From positions 38,422,777-38,486,776 of the forward strand of contig NC_134569.1 in assembly GCF_050947875.1 (NCBI RefSeq): a stretch of DNA of 64,000 nt, written 5' to 3'. The position numbers and the translations under genes are program-made. Below, piece by piece: positions 1-15,470 of the stretch; within the stretch, counting starts at the first letter, position 1; each line of letters begins with the position of its first letter. This DNA comes from Dermacentor variabilis. Its lineage: Eukaryota; Arthropoda; Arachnida; Ixodida; Ixodidae. The notes beneath the pieces were generated by a model. It did no database searches. It was not told where the DNA came from and saw only the letters and a list, made by a program, of their open reading frames with translations.

Positions 1-559
1 GCATAGGCGCACCAGTTCCTGAGAGAATTAACGCACGAGTGCGAATTGGTGCTGCGGAAGAAGTCCCTAGCTGTCATTCACTATAAACACCCTGTTTTGG
101 GGCGGCTTGTAAACCTGTTAACTTGACCGATTCAGCAAGGAAAGCACTTTTTTTTTTTGCAGTCTCACCATGTCTGCAACCCATTAAATCTGGGTGCCTA
201 AAGTGGTATACCACACTTATCATCTTCAACGAACACAGAAGATCTACAAATATCTCTACGTGTATGTGAGGCATGCTGTTCATGTTGCTTCATGGCATGT
301 TGCTTCATTATTGTCGTTATGAAAGGGCACCGAAAAACTGAGAACAGCCAATTATAATGCACAAGCTGCTTAGTTGAGCTTTAAGCGGACGCACGTTTGG
401 GAAGGGTAATACATTCTGGTATTAAATATAAGATAAGCGTAACATGTTTCCTTTTTTTTTTTAGGAATCAGACTCAAGAATAATTTCTTTCGTTTACACG
501 ACCCCTAGAAAAACGCCGTAGGAGGCAGCTGCCTGCTTTTTTTTTTCAATAAACAAATT
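1..559. other. Unclassified non-coding stretch
   Basis: No frame here resembles a known protein. The stretch has poly-T runs and AT-rich sequence. I see no repeat family or RNA gene. Confidence 0.5.
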
Positions 560-668
560 CTGGCGTTTTACGCCTGGCGATATGGTTATGAGGCACCCTG
601 TTCAGTTCTCACCACCTGGGGTTTTTTAACGTGCACTTATACAGAACTACACGAGTGTTTTTTTTCCA
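560..668 (-). mobile_element. Decayed Ruka-like SINE, 3' part
   Basis: The order of short blocks (gttttacg, ttatgaggca, accacctggggt, taacgtgcac, gagtgttttt) is that of the reverse complement of the intact SINE copies at 32126 and 51693. Internal bases are missing and the tRNA-like head is absent. It is an old, truncated copy that cannot be transcribed from its own promoter. Confidence 0.65.
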
Positions 669-1599
669 TTTCTTTACCATTGTATCTCTGCGAGAGCATA
701 TACAGGAACACTACCGCTAATTAGGCTACCACATCGCTATTATTTTCTTTGTTGTTAAGCATGGACTGGAAAAAAAAAGATTTCGCATGGCTTACGGGCC
801 AAAGATTAGCATATAGGATGGCTACCTAAAGCTGTTTTCGGCGCCCGAGGTCCGACCACGACAAAAGAACCCGTACCACGCGAGAAAGACGGAAGCATGA
901 ATGGAATGTTGCACTGCAGTTTTTTTTTCCCTCTTCTGTAAGAATACTCGCCGTAAATCTGAGTGCAGGCCGCCGGATGGGGTATATATGGTTCAATTTT
1001 TTGAAGCGGCAAGCAGGAAGGTTACATATGTTTATCCGTCTGCGTTCCGCAAGACCTACTGAAGGAAAACTTTATGCGCAAAAATACACAAGAGAGATAC
1101 ATGCTTCTTGAAGAACAAGAAATATCTTTGTTCTCCCAAGGGAAAAGTACAATAACGTAGTAGAATGAAAGCCGACACTGCGGCCGCTATGCACGCGCAA
1201 TCACCGAGCGGCATTAAAAAAAATAATATGAAATGAAAAAGAGAAGGAAAGGCATCTATTCCTGAGCCACAAATACATGCCATATGGAGTTACAAACACC
1301 GTTTGAGCGGTCTGAACGCATACACCAGCTCGCGAAGTAGTACGAATGACTCTTCCGAGATGTATCGCCAGCAGTTTCCAACGGCGCCAGCTTGATGCGG
1401 CCCAATCCGCTTCGACCACAGCGCCGCCACAGTATTCTTCGTCGTCTCTCGCCTCACTGCAAAGCATAGGCCCCCCAGTCACTCGCTCCACTCAACCGTA
1501 TTATAGTGCACTCTAATCGCACCCCTGGACTTTAGTCCAAGGGCGATAACATCGTCACCTGTTAGGGTGAGCGTGCTAGGGTGATCCGATCACTAGTGC
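669..1599. other. Unclassified non-coding stretch
   Basis: Short open frames occur on the minus strand but none has a recognisable domain. Poly-A and poly-T runs are scattered through it. No repeat family was recognised. Confidence 0.45.
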
Positions 1600-1925
1600 T
1601 AGCGTGCTAGGGTGCCGGAAAGCGCGCCGTCTTCCGTCGCGCCCAAGGCACTGGGGGAGGGGAGGGATGGTGGGCGTTCTATACTCCGGCGGCTGCTGCG
1701 TGCGGCGCGGCCACGCACGGCCGCACTGGCACTATCTTGAAAGCGATCTGCGATGAGTGCAAAGTATAGGTGCGCCGAGGGCTCATAGCTTCGTGTGCGC
1801 TGTGTTTTCGCCGTTGAGTTCGCGTTGAAGCGAGAGGCAGTACGAAGGTCAATACGGTCACGGCTGCTGCCGCGCTTCCTCACTCCAGCGTTTCGACAGC
1901 GCGTTCGGCTGTCATCGAGTAAGAT
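1600..1925. other. GC-rich, CpG-dense block
   Basis: About 325 bases clearly richer in G+C and CpG than the AT-rich sequence on both sides, with sharp edges. Open minus-strand frames span it but have low-complexity Arg/Ala/Ser composition and no recognised domain. It could be a CpG-rich regulatory block, a first exon or a dispersed repeat. The sequence alone does not decide. Confidence 0.35.
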
Positions 1926-6685
<4,760 letters not shown>

Positions 6686-6689
6686 TTGT

Positions 6690-7412
6690 GGAAAGCGGTT
6701 CGCTTAATGAAAGAAATGCTGCGATTAAAGGCCTATAATTTCGTGTTGAGTAGCGCAGGGCAGGCAAAGATAATGATAAATAGCCGAGCAAAGGAACAAG
6801 AGTTCAGGATCGCCGGTCGGCCTCTGGAGTCTGTGAAGGAGTACGTTTACCTAGGTCAACTAATCACAGGGAACCCTGATCATGAGAAGGAAATGCACAG
6901 AATAAAAATGGGTTGGATCGCATACGGCAGACAGCGCCAGCACCTGACTGGAAGCTTACCATTATCAATGACTAGGAGAGTCTACAATCAGTGCATTTTA
7001 CCAGTGCTGACATATGGGGCAGAGACTTGGAGACTGACAAAGAAGCTTGAGAACAAGTTAAGGAACGCGCAAAGAGCGATGGAACGAAGATTGCTAGGCA
7101 TAACGTTAAGAGACAGAAAGAGAGCGGTTTGCATCCGCGAGCGAACGGGTATAGGCGATATTCTAATTGACATCAAGAGGAAAAAGAGAGCTGGGCAGGT
7201 CATGTAATGCGCCGGTTAGATAACCGTTGGAACATTAAGGTTACAGAATGGGCACCAAGAGAAGGAAAACACAACCAAGGACGACGGAAGACTATAGGTG
7301 GAGCGATGAAATTAGGAAATTTGCGGGCACTAGTTGGAATCGGTTGGTGCAGGACAGGGGTAATTGGAGATCGCAGGGAGAGGCTTTAGTCCTGAGGTGG
7401 ACATAAACCCGG
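6690..7412 (+). pseudogene. RTE-clade LINE, 3' end of the reverse transcriptase ORF
   Basis: The translated frame carries the C-terminal part of an RTE/BovB-type polyprotein: the region after the RT palm (PLESVKEYVYLG), then the conserved RVYNQCILPVLTYGAETW block and AMERRLLGITLRDRKR. The frame stops at about 7203 and continues in another frame (DNRWNIKVTEWAPREGK), so a small indel has broken it. There is no endonuclease or RT active site, so this is a 5'-truncated dead copy. It is followed directly by a (TTA)n tract, as expected for RTE tails. A longer relative lies at 47646-48625. Confidence 0.9.
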
Positions 7413-7513
<101 letters not shown>

Positions 7514-8414
7514 GTGATGATCGCAGGGCGAACACAGACGCATGAATGACACAGGGCAACACAAGCGCTATTTGTCCTTGTGTCTGTGTTCACCCCACGC
7601 TACTCAATGCGAAGATGACGTGCCAGCAAACACAAATTTCTTCCGTACTGGCGGATATTTGTTATATTGAGGACATTTAGGCACCCCGAAAAATAGAGCC
7701 GTCAACAGAGTACATCTGTATCGGTGCCGGAGCCAAGTTAATTTAAAATATATTTACTTATTTTCCCTTATTGCCTGTTTTCGCAGCCCTCGCAATGGCC
7801 CTTTGATATTAGATGAAATTTAAATATTACCATTGATTATTCATTGTTTAGAACTCGTAAGTTTCAGAAAATTACGTTTGCATCGACAGATCTTTATAAA
7901 ATATACCTATTTTTGGGCATTCGGGGTTGAATGCGTGCCCAATTAGGTTACACGAGAGAACTAATCCTTTGCACGGCGACTGTGTATCATGGGTGAGAGA
8001 CTGGGCACCTACCACGGACCATGAAATAAAAAGTGAAAGTGCCAAAGAAAGCTTTTGTCTTTAAGTACCAATGAAGACCAGATGACAAAAGGCCAAACGA
8101 TGTCTAAATTCCTGACTGGCCTTAGTATAAAACCGCATGCCCAGTTCCAAAGATCAGCCAAGGATCGGGTGGCACAGCAAAATAAATTTGAGAGTTCGAA
8201 ATTTTAATTAAGATATACCAGAAATTTTAAAAGAAGTAAAAGGGTAATGAACGCAAAATTTAGGCAGGCTGGCAGAGCAAGAGAAATCGCGCTTGACTGA
8301 AGGAAATTCAAAGTAACAAAGGAAGGGAGACGGGAAAGGAACGAATAAATGTGAGCAGCATCGAAAGCGCTGCAGAGACAAGCGAATGTCGTTACCTGAT
8401 CGGTCGTTTACGAG
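7514..8414. other. Unclassified stretch with a short inverted repeat
   Basis: Inverted arms gaacacagac (7530-7539) and gtctgtgttc (7582-7591) flank an imperfectly self-complementary core just after the TTA tract. The rest is AT-rich with no coding signal. Confidence 0.4.
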
Positions 8415-8440
8415 CTCTGTAATAGTGCACTATTACAGAG
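8415..8440. repeat. Perfect 26-bp palindrome
   Basis: The half-site ctctgtaatagtg is followed without spacer by its exact reverse complement. It could be a foldback, a dimeric protein binding site, or the scar of a palindromic insertion. No element boundary is visible around it. Confidence 0.9.
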
Positions 8441-8624
8441 TTTGGCATTTAATTTGTACTGATTAATTGACTTTACAAAACGAAAAAATAAATACCGCAG
8501 ACTAGGTCACGCGATCCTCAACACCGCACAGTTCCTTTCAGCCCATGAGCACACTCCGTCGTTTTCAAAACCTTGGTTACTTTTGGCTGGGACACCCTGT
8601 ATAATTATTTAATTCTCATGAATT

Positions 8625-8760
8625 AAAATTAAATCCCTAAGCTTTACGTGGAAGAGCCACGATCAAATTATGAGGCACGCCGTATAATGGGGAACTCCGA
8701 ATTAATTTTGACCACCTTTATCGCATTCTGGGTTTGAGCTCACGTACCTTCATTGCACTT
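8625..8760 (-). mobile_element. Decayed Ruka-like SINE, 3' part
   Basis: The blocks attatgaggcacgccgta, ggaactccg and ttgaccacct appear in the same order as in the intact minus-strand SINE copies. The tRNA-like head is missing and many bases have changed. It is an old copy. Confidence 0.6.
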
Positions 8761-9264
8761 AATGACAAGTTGGGCTACTTAGCCCGGGAGTGATTGAGCC
8801 CGTCAGTATGAACCCGTATTCGGGCCCACTACGGAAAGCCATCTGTCAAAGCAGGCAATGCTCGCAGGAAAGGCATGCGCAACTTGACTCCGGTGATCTA
8901 CACATGCATCACCAGTCGAAGGCACTTGCGTATACAGCGCTGGCAGTCGTCATTGTGTACGCGTGGCGTTCCGCATGGGTGGTGTATACATTTGGATCGC
9001 CTCCTTCCGCTGCGGCTGCCGTGATGCGAGCGGCAGTTGATGGCGGTGGCCTGCTTCGAAGGTTTTAGATTGGGAGAGAGAACTGAATCGGACATAATGG
9101 CCGAGCATCCGTTGTGTCCATTTCAGTTTAGCCATTTTGAGGGACAGTAGATATGAAGTGGCTATTCGACCCGAAAGTGGAACACGGCCGGCATTCAGAG
9201 CCGGCGTGTGCTTATATATAGTGCTATCTTTTCTTTCTTTTTTTTTTCAAGCAAAGCTCGCACT
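8761..9264. other. Unclassified non-coding stretch
   Basis: No domain-bearing frame and no recognised repeat. Confidence 0.4.
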
Positions 9265-9283
9265 GGGGGGGGGGGGGGGGGGG
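9265..9283 (+). repeat. G homopolymer, 19 bases
   Basis: A run of 19 G bases. It could form quadruplex DNA, and its length is prone to sequencing error. Confidence 0.9.
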
Positions 9284-9344
9284 TTCACTCGTGTTGACGT
9301 CGGTGTTGCCATACGAAAATCTCAAGCCACGCGAAAATAAGAAT

Positions 9345-9420
9345 TGCTGCGGATCTGAGTCTCCAACATCCGGGTTGTGAGACCATAACGCTAACCGATT
9401 TAGCCACTGTGGGTTCATCA
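9345..9420 (-). mobile_element. tRNA-like segment, probable SINE head
   Basis: Read on the minus strand, GTGGCTAAATCGGTTAGCG resembles an RNA polymerase III A box and GGAGACTCAGATCC a degenerate B box at tRNA-like spacing. The stems do not pair well enough for a functional tRNA, so a tRNA-related SINE remnant is the better reading. Its 3' body and boundaries are not defined. Confidence 0.4.
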
Positions 9421-9576
9421 TACGCGCCCTCTAAAGCGGGATTTTATAGCCATGAGGAAGTAGACGCAGCGCAAGGCGAGAGCCAGTCACAGGTGTCCCC
9501 TGGCGTGAAAGGCTGTAATCGCGTGTTCGCTTGCCTCGCGCCCGCAGTTTCTCGGCAGTGCAGGCCCGAGATTCAT

Positions 9577-9780
9577 ATGGGGAGGCCGCATTTGGTTCTT
9601 TCTACCGAAGAGCAGGCTGCGTTGAAGGAACGACAGCGTGAGTAGGCCGCGCCTCGTGCGTTTGCACGAAGAACAGGCCGCGTTTGATGAACGCCGCTGG
9701 GAATTCGCTCGGGAAAGCGCTCGTAGTCGACGTTCTGAGCTCGCCCTAAAGGAGTGCGAAGCCGAAGCGTTACGACAATG
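9577..9780 (+). pseudogene. Fragment of a charged, Arg/Glu-rich repeat-encoded protein
   Basis: The frame starts MGRPHLVLSTEEQAALKERQ, stops, and resumes with EEQAAFDERRWEFARESARS and a Glu/Ala/Arg-rich tail. The EEQAA block occurs twice, about 65 bp apart, suggesting an internal duplication. Similar Arg/Glu-rich frames are often part of dispersed elements in arthropods, but I cannot name the family. Stops make it non-functional as it stands. Confidence 0.35.
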
Positions 9781-10182
9781 AAGAGCCGCGGATCCCGAGC
9801 TTCGCTTGCACTCATCTTCACAGTAGTAGGAGGGCAGTCCATTTTCTTTAGTTCTTTTCGTAGTGATCATATCGGTGGAGTGTCGGGTTACTTTTTAGCA
9901 CCCTGTAAACAAAACGAGACACCTTGACCACATAAAATGCTTCCAACGCTCATTAGAAGCATGCCGTTTCAATATTTTCGTCAAAACCGACAGGCAATGT
10001 TCGAATGATTTCTATTCTTTCTATTCGTAACAAAATTGACAGTTGCTATAGCATTCTGATATCGAACACGTTTAGTGTTCTTATTTATCGTAAGCATCTG
10101 CTGGAGCCCGTGGCGTAGCCAGAAATTTATCTCGGAGAGTGGGAAGGGGGTTCCGCCGACAGCTACCACTCCTTCCCTTCCT
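9781..10182. other. Unclassified non-coding stretch
   Basis: Nothing recognised before the CT/CATA array. Confidence 0.4.
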
Positions 10183-10383
10183 TCTCTCTCTCTCTCTATA
10201 CATACATACATACATACATACATACATACATACATACATACATACATACATACATACATACATACATACATACATACATACATACATACATACATACATA
10301 CATACATACATACATACATACATACATACATACATACATACATACATACATACATACATACATACATACATACATACATACAT
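10183..10383. repeat. (CT)n-(CATA)n compound microsatellite
   Basis: A short CT run leads into about 185 bp of uninterrupted CATA tetranucleotide. The long His-Thr-Tyr-Ile and Met-Tyr-Val-Cys frames on the two strands are repeat artefacts. Confidence 0.98.
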
Positions 10384-11214
10384 GGAGGCTGTACACCACG
10401 CAAAGATAAACTCCCCGGACAAGAATGCTTTAACAAGTATGCATGTTTTGCAACCACTTCGCATCATATTATGCTATCATCCTTATGGTATCTTTAAAAG
10501 TGATCATATTAAAGATAATTTAAAATTGAGTTTACGAATTGTTGCACTTATATAATGTATGTCGATGTCCTAACTGGTACATGACGGAAAAACGAACAGC
10601 CTTAAAAATGGGGCATTACAAAAGCAAAACAGTGCACTATCCTGTGTCTTCACCTTTACCAGCGACTTGTTCCAGCCCAAGAAACAGTGGAGGTCACCGT
10701 TGTTTTCCAGCTAGACCTTCCAGTGACTGGTATGGCCACGCCTACGCACGGGAGGGGCCGCGCACTGGTTTGCAAGTTTCATATCACTCGCGTTTTCGCA
10801 TTGTGGGCATGCTATATTATTCTAGATTTAGAAATAAAGGAAGGAAACTCTGCGTAGAATTTCGATGGTATACAATGCAAGTTTCACTCACTTTTGTGAC
10901 CTGCTGTCGCACTTGTTCGAAGAGATGTTTGGAAGTAACTTGCGATCGTGGTATTCTAGTCTTCACGCGACGCATATTGTTAGTCGACCACACTCGGGAA
11001 TTGATGAGGTAGACAGTCCAAAGCAGCGCTGCTTCCTGTTTAGAAGCCTTTGTGAAAATTACGGCATCAGTTGTTCGCAGTAAAATAAAAGTCAGTAGCT
11101 GAGAGATTTGAAAGCATCGTGTCTCCTGACAACCATCCATTCTGAAAATTGCCAAGACGTCTAATTAGGACGGGCTCTCCTCAGCAAGAAGCACGTTTTA
11201 CCACGTGATAGGTG
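10384..11214. other. Unclassified stretch with one 157-codon frame
   Basis: An open plus-strand frame runs 10539-11012. It has no recognisable domain and its length is within what chance allows in 64 kb. Confidence 0.35.
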
Positions 11215-12520
11215 AGCCTCAGCTAGGCCTGGTTGGCTACCCTACCCTAGGGGACGGGAAAAATGGAATAGAAAAATGAAATAGAGAGATGGAGCTGGAA
11301 GCAAGACGCGCTGAGCTCGCGCACGCACGCGAAGGGTCTGAGCAAGTCAAAGGCATTTACATAGGCCACTCGCCCTCCAGAAAAACAAAAGTGCTTTCAC
11401 AGCTTTGTGAGCAGACGAAGGAGGGGGCCAGTCTTGAAGTAGCACCTGCACAGACAACGGCCGATCTTCCAGGCGTCACAATGCGATAGATAATGCGTAT
11501 CTTTACGACTGCAATCGATAACAATGGTACGCGTACAATAAATGTTGGATGTTTTCTTCCACGCCGCAGACGTCGCATGCAACACTGTCAGTCATTCCAA
11601 TGAAAGTAGTGTACGCCTTCGTGAAAGCCACCCCTAACCATAGCCGGTATAGAATCGATGCGTCGCGTCGGTGAAGCCCAGCTGGAGGTCGAGTTGGCGC
11701 GAAGGATTCAGTTCGTGCAACCCGGTGCGCCTTATACTTGGGGTGTTCCGCTGTGTTAAAGAGAGCTTGCGTGCCACGTGACGAAGCTGACTTACAGCGT
11801 CTGTCCTAGAGAGAAGAATGGTAATGCTGTGTTGTTCTTGATGTGACTCTCGGGCAGCTTTTCCCGTTCGATCATTTCCACTTATCCTGCAAAAGCCAAG
11901 TGGCCAATACAAAATAATTCTGTGGCCTTTCTGTGTGACGTCCTAGTGAAGTTTGGCAATTTCGTATATTAGCTGTTCTTGAGCTCCACATTGTAGAACT
12001 GACTGTATGCTGTGTACAGCCGGTCTCGAGTCAGAAACACGGCTGATGTGCCTGAACTAGCTGTGTCAATAAATTGAATCGCACTGCACATAGCTGTGTG
12101 TTCTGTAGCCGTGGACGTTGTGATATGTGACTTCTTCAATCGCAGTGTGATTGCACTCGTCGATATAAACACAGCACCACCATAACTGGTCGATGTAGTC
12201 AATCCGTTAGTATATGTGTACACTTGCCTACTGCATCTCTCCCACAACAAGAGGAAGCTCAATTGTTTTAGTGCAGACGGTGGTAGATCTGATTTTTTCT
12301 GAAGTCTTGGAATTCTGAAGTGTGCTTCAGGATGGCACAAACACCATGGAGGAGACACCTGCCTGGTTGCAGGCGTGTACCCCAAAGTAAGCAAGGCACG
12401 ATATGCACTGACAGTTGTGCTAAATAACGTGCGAAGTATTTCCACGGTGAGTGCGGCGAGGTGGTGGCAAGGGGTCCGGGCAATAGGTCTATTCTTGCAT
12501 ATTTTAGCCCTTTCATTTCC
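11215..12520 (-). pseudogene. I-superfamily LINE, RNase H and C-terminal end (decayed)
   Basis: Broken minus-strand frames align in order with the C-terminal third of the intact ORF2 at 42384-46067. First comes the linker ending in a PPWCL motif, then the RNase H start (KQLSFLLLWERC..VYTYTNG), then a segment matching SRSDAASRLRVLAQEMTLS, then remnants of the terminal zinc-knuckle region. The first RNase H aspartate is changed (TDG to TNG) and the GNEDAD region is missing. The sequence at 11215-11280, with a GGCTACCCTACC block, resembles the 3' UTR of the intact element. It is a 5'-truncated, diverged relative of that element. Confidence 0.85.
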
Positions 12521-12659
12521 TTGCGTGCTGGCTGCCTATGACGGGGCGTAAACTAAGTTCACCTAAGGCTGTGTTAATGAACACATCTTGGTAAAGCGCA
12601 TCAGTAGGATCTTCGAGGAGAAGAGGATCGGTTGGCTGTCTGAGGCAAAATTGGCTCGA
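12521..12659. other. Spacer between two LINE fragments
   Basis: The minus-strand I-type fragment ends on one side and a plus-strand LINE end starts on the other. Nothing was recognised between them. Confidence 0.3.
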
Positions 12660-13033
12660 GCTTTTTCCTCCTCCTCACCCAAAGCTCAAAAAATCCCAGG
12701 CCGTCACTTACAGACAGTTGCAGATTAGAACATAAATCACACCAACGCCACTAAGCAGGATCAATCCAAACCTTTCTACGAATTCCCGCATTGCGGCCAC
12801 AAATACAACAACGTCGAACACATGCTCTGGCTGTGCCCTGCCAACGCGGGCACGGACTTTCATGACCAGTCCTCCTGGGACTCAGCGCTCAGAAGCACAG
12901 AGCTCATCGCTCAGCTCGAGGCTGTCCAGAGGGCTCCGGCCGTCGCCGAAGGACTCTGTCTACGGCCCCGACCTGGGGGTGGAGCCGCCGGATCCAATTT
13001 AATTGTTTTTCCTCAGGACCTAAATAAAGTTCG
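12660..13033 (+). pseudogene. LINE 3' end with C-terminal zinc knuckle
   Basis: The best frame reads a C-terminal CxH/HxxC-type knuckle (FPHCGHKYNNVEHMLWLCP), then a Leu/Ala-rich tail (LIAQLEAVQRAPAVAEGL). That arrangement is typical of the end of RNase H-bearing LINE ORF2 proteins. Upstream codons contain stops. An AATAAA-like motif (cctaaataaagtt) lies close to the 3' end, followed by an ACTC repeat tail. The same 3' end with a different tail occurs at 58310-58488. Confidence 0.75.
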
Positions 13034-13050
13034 CACTCACTCACTCACTT
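13034..13050 (+). repeat. (CACT)n LINE tail
   Basis: About four CACT units directly after the LINE 3' end. This is a short tandem tail of the sort made during target-primed reverse transcription. Confidence 0.8.
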
Positions 13051-13854
13051 AAAGAACAACGTAACTATGTCATACCGTGCTATACAAAACAAGGTCGGCG
13101 TGCTTGCCTTCGCACTCGAAGATACGGCACGCAATCTGATGTGTGCTCTCACGCTTTCAGTAAAGCACAAGCTTCGCGATCCGTTCTCGTTTGCCGCGTT
13201 TCTTTCGTGAAATCGATGCGCCCTGATTTTTATGACGCCGGAAAATGTCCTTTACGTTTTTGCCCCACGTTCTCGTTCATCGATCTGTTTACGTGTAGTC
13301 GCCACGCTTGAAATACCCTGTTCCGTAAGCCGCTTTCTTCCGCTGCAATATCAATGTCCTGCAATCGTGAAATTTCGATTGTTGTAACCGTCCATGCATG
13401 CGTATACGTTAACGCGTCGTCGTTCTTTCGGGCTAGCGGAACGTTAGGCGATTATCGGTTCGCGCACAATTGCCGAGCACGATGCCGTGTGATTGAGATA
13501 GCGGCGCTATTGCGCCTGCATGAAGCCCATGTCATCAAGCACTCTTCTGTCGTGTTTTATGGCGCAGCTCGCATTCTTGTAACGATATATTGCGACAGGC
13601 TTCCAATTGTAAGATTTGATTCCCTGTTTGGAAGAGAAAAATCCACCTCCATTCCACCATTTGAAAGTGGATGTACAGCGAAGCTGGTGCGTGTGTTACA
13701 CAAGTGCCAGCGCCCCAATTTACGTTAAACGACGTTACTCAAGCGCCACCAGCAAAAGTGACGTACGGCACGCACACACGCATGCACGCACGTGTGCGGA
13801 AGTGCAGCATATAACCTCAATCTTGTAGGCCGTCCGCCAAGCGGAAGTTCCTTA
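13051..13854. other. Unclassified stretch with one 124-codon frame
   Basis: The plus-strand frame at 13354-13728 has no domain I recognise and no detectable relative in the window. It is more likely chance than a gene. Confidence 0.35.
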
Positions 13855-14300
13855 TTGAACTAAATTAAGGTTTAAAAGTAAATTGCGTCAGGAAGTGCGT
13901 AAAATACGACTTACAAGCCCCATACACGATAGCTTCGGATTGTTATTTGAATAAACGCGAAAACATAAGTCTGTTACTCGGAAACTGAATGGTAAAGGTC
14001 CTTTACCAGCTGCCGCTTAAGGTCTGTCTGTGTCGACGAGGCCGCTATGTGGCGGTACCGTTAGCACAGCACACACCTTCATTCTTTTATACCTAGCGCA
14101 TAACGCCTAGCGCATGTGCGTTATTTAACAAATTGAATCTGTCAAAGTAAAATGCGTTAGAAAATTCATAAAGTACGATTTACACACAACCTGCAGACAT
14201 GAAATCACCGAATCGTAGTTCGAATATGCGAGGAAACATAATCCTGTTACGCAAAACTCAAACACTAACCCCTTTTTCAGCTGCCGTTATATTTTAGTAA
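13855..14300 (+). repeat. Diverged tandem duplication, unit about 270 bp
   Basis: The segment 13858-14035 is repeated at about 14128-14300. Shared ordered blocks include aagtaaaattgcgt-like starts, taaaatacgactta against taaagtacgattta, gaaacataa..ctgttac, and ..cagctgccgtta-like ends. The first copy contains a 17-bp near-palindrome, ggtaaaggtcctttacc. The copies are well diverged, so this is an old duplication of unknown origin. Confidence 0.7.
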
Positions 14301-14538
14301 GCACGCCAAGAAAAATCCAGACCAACCAGAGGGGAGCAGTTTAGATGTAAAAGAAGCATAAATGATATTTACTAGTCCAGACTGGTACACAAGCCGGTAC
14401 CGGCTGACTGGTATACAGGCTGGTATAATAAACCGATTACTTTTTCATATTGTTCGAGGTCAGAATTCACGTACGAAGCCTTCTTTTTGCATGTGCTCTC
14501 GGCCAGTGGCCAGTCGCCTCTTTTATAATACAGCAGGC

Positions 14539-14541
<3 letters not shown>

Positions 14542-14619
<78 letters not shown>
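14542..14619. repeat. (TA)n microsatellite
   Basis: About 78 bp of uninterrupted TA. Confidence 0.98.
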
Positions 14620-14621
<2 letters not shown>

Positions 14622-14743
14622 AATGCCACAGGTCGTATATGAGTAGCTCATCTGATGTGGTTGTATTTTATATGTTACGGGCTATATGTTATGCAGATAT
14701 GTGTTGGTACGTCAGCCGTCTCGTCGGCTATACTCTCAACTTA

Positions 14744-15468
14744 CGGGGACGAATCAGAAAGTCTTTGCCGCTATTTTTATTAGCAAAAATTAGGTACATA
14801 CAGGTAATTGCATATATGGCGTATTATTCTACGCACCTTACACTATTTTCTACATAGTCCCCACACCCCTTCCGACATTTGTACCATCGCAGCACTATAT
14901 TTGAGATGCCCCTAAAATTCGTCGGACTGAACGTGGAATCACCGTCGGATTGCTGTCTTCGCTTCATCGTTGCACGTGGATCGCTGTCCTGCCAGGAACT
15001 TATTCAGAGGACCGAAAACGTTGAAATCACTAGGATTGAGGCCCGGACTGTATGGTGGGTAGTCCCGACACTCCCGCTGCATCGACGCGGAAAATGTCAG
15101 TGAGCGACGCACGCGGCCTCCCCGAATGCTCATTATAATGCAAGTTTTCACGGTCTTATGCGAACTCACAGCACCACCACATCACTCTTCTCAAAGCGAG
15201 CCACCTTTCCCTATGCGTGAGTTTCAATTCCCAGTGGATTTCGATGGGCGTTCGTCCCTTGCTCCAAGAAAACCAATCACACTTCATTGCCTCTACGCCG
15301 AGGACGCGTGAAGTACAACCACCATCTTCAACCACTGACAGCAGCGCTGCGCCGCGGAGCTACCGGACCAAGAAAGGTCCACCTCTAAGAATGGATACGT
15401 TGACTTTGCCTTTACAGCTGTAATTTTGCTTTAAAAAATAGGCGCAATGACTTTCTGATTCTCCCTCG
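14744..15468 (-). mobile_element. Internally deleted mariner (DD34D) transposon
   Basis: The two ends form inverted repeats of about 30 bp with 24 matches: 14744-14773, beginning cggggacgaatcagaaagtc, and 15439-15468. Each is flanked by TA (14742-14743 and 15469-15470), the target duplicated by mariner. On the minus strand the frame ending near 14939 has the transposase C-terminal block DYPPYSPGLNPSDFNVFGPL followed by KFLAGQR. The last catalytic aspartate of the family (PSD) is kept, while the conserved SPDL reads SPGL. At 725 bp against about 1.3 kb for a full mariner, most of the transposase is gone. It could move only with a transposase supplied elsewhere. Confidence 0.92.
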
Positions 15469-15470
15469 TA

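Noticed and set aside
9981..10555. Several 120-160-codon frames on both strands with His-Thr-Tyr-Ile or Met-Tyr-Val-Cys repeats
   Set aside because: They are translations of the CATA array. A tetranucleotide repeat stays open in many frames.
10539..11012. 157-codon plus-strand frame
   Set aside because: No domain, no ATG-supported start context, and its length is expected by chance in six frames of 64 kb.
13354..13728. 124-codon plus-strand frame
   Set aside because: No recognised domain or relative, and expected by chance at this length.
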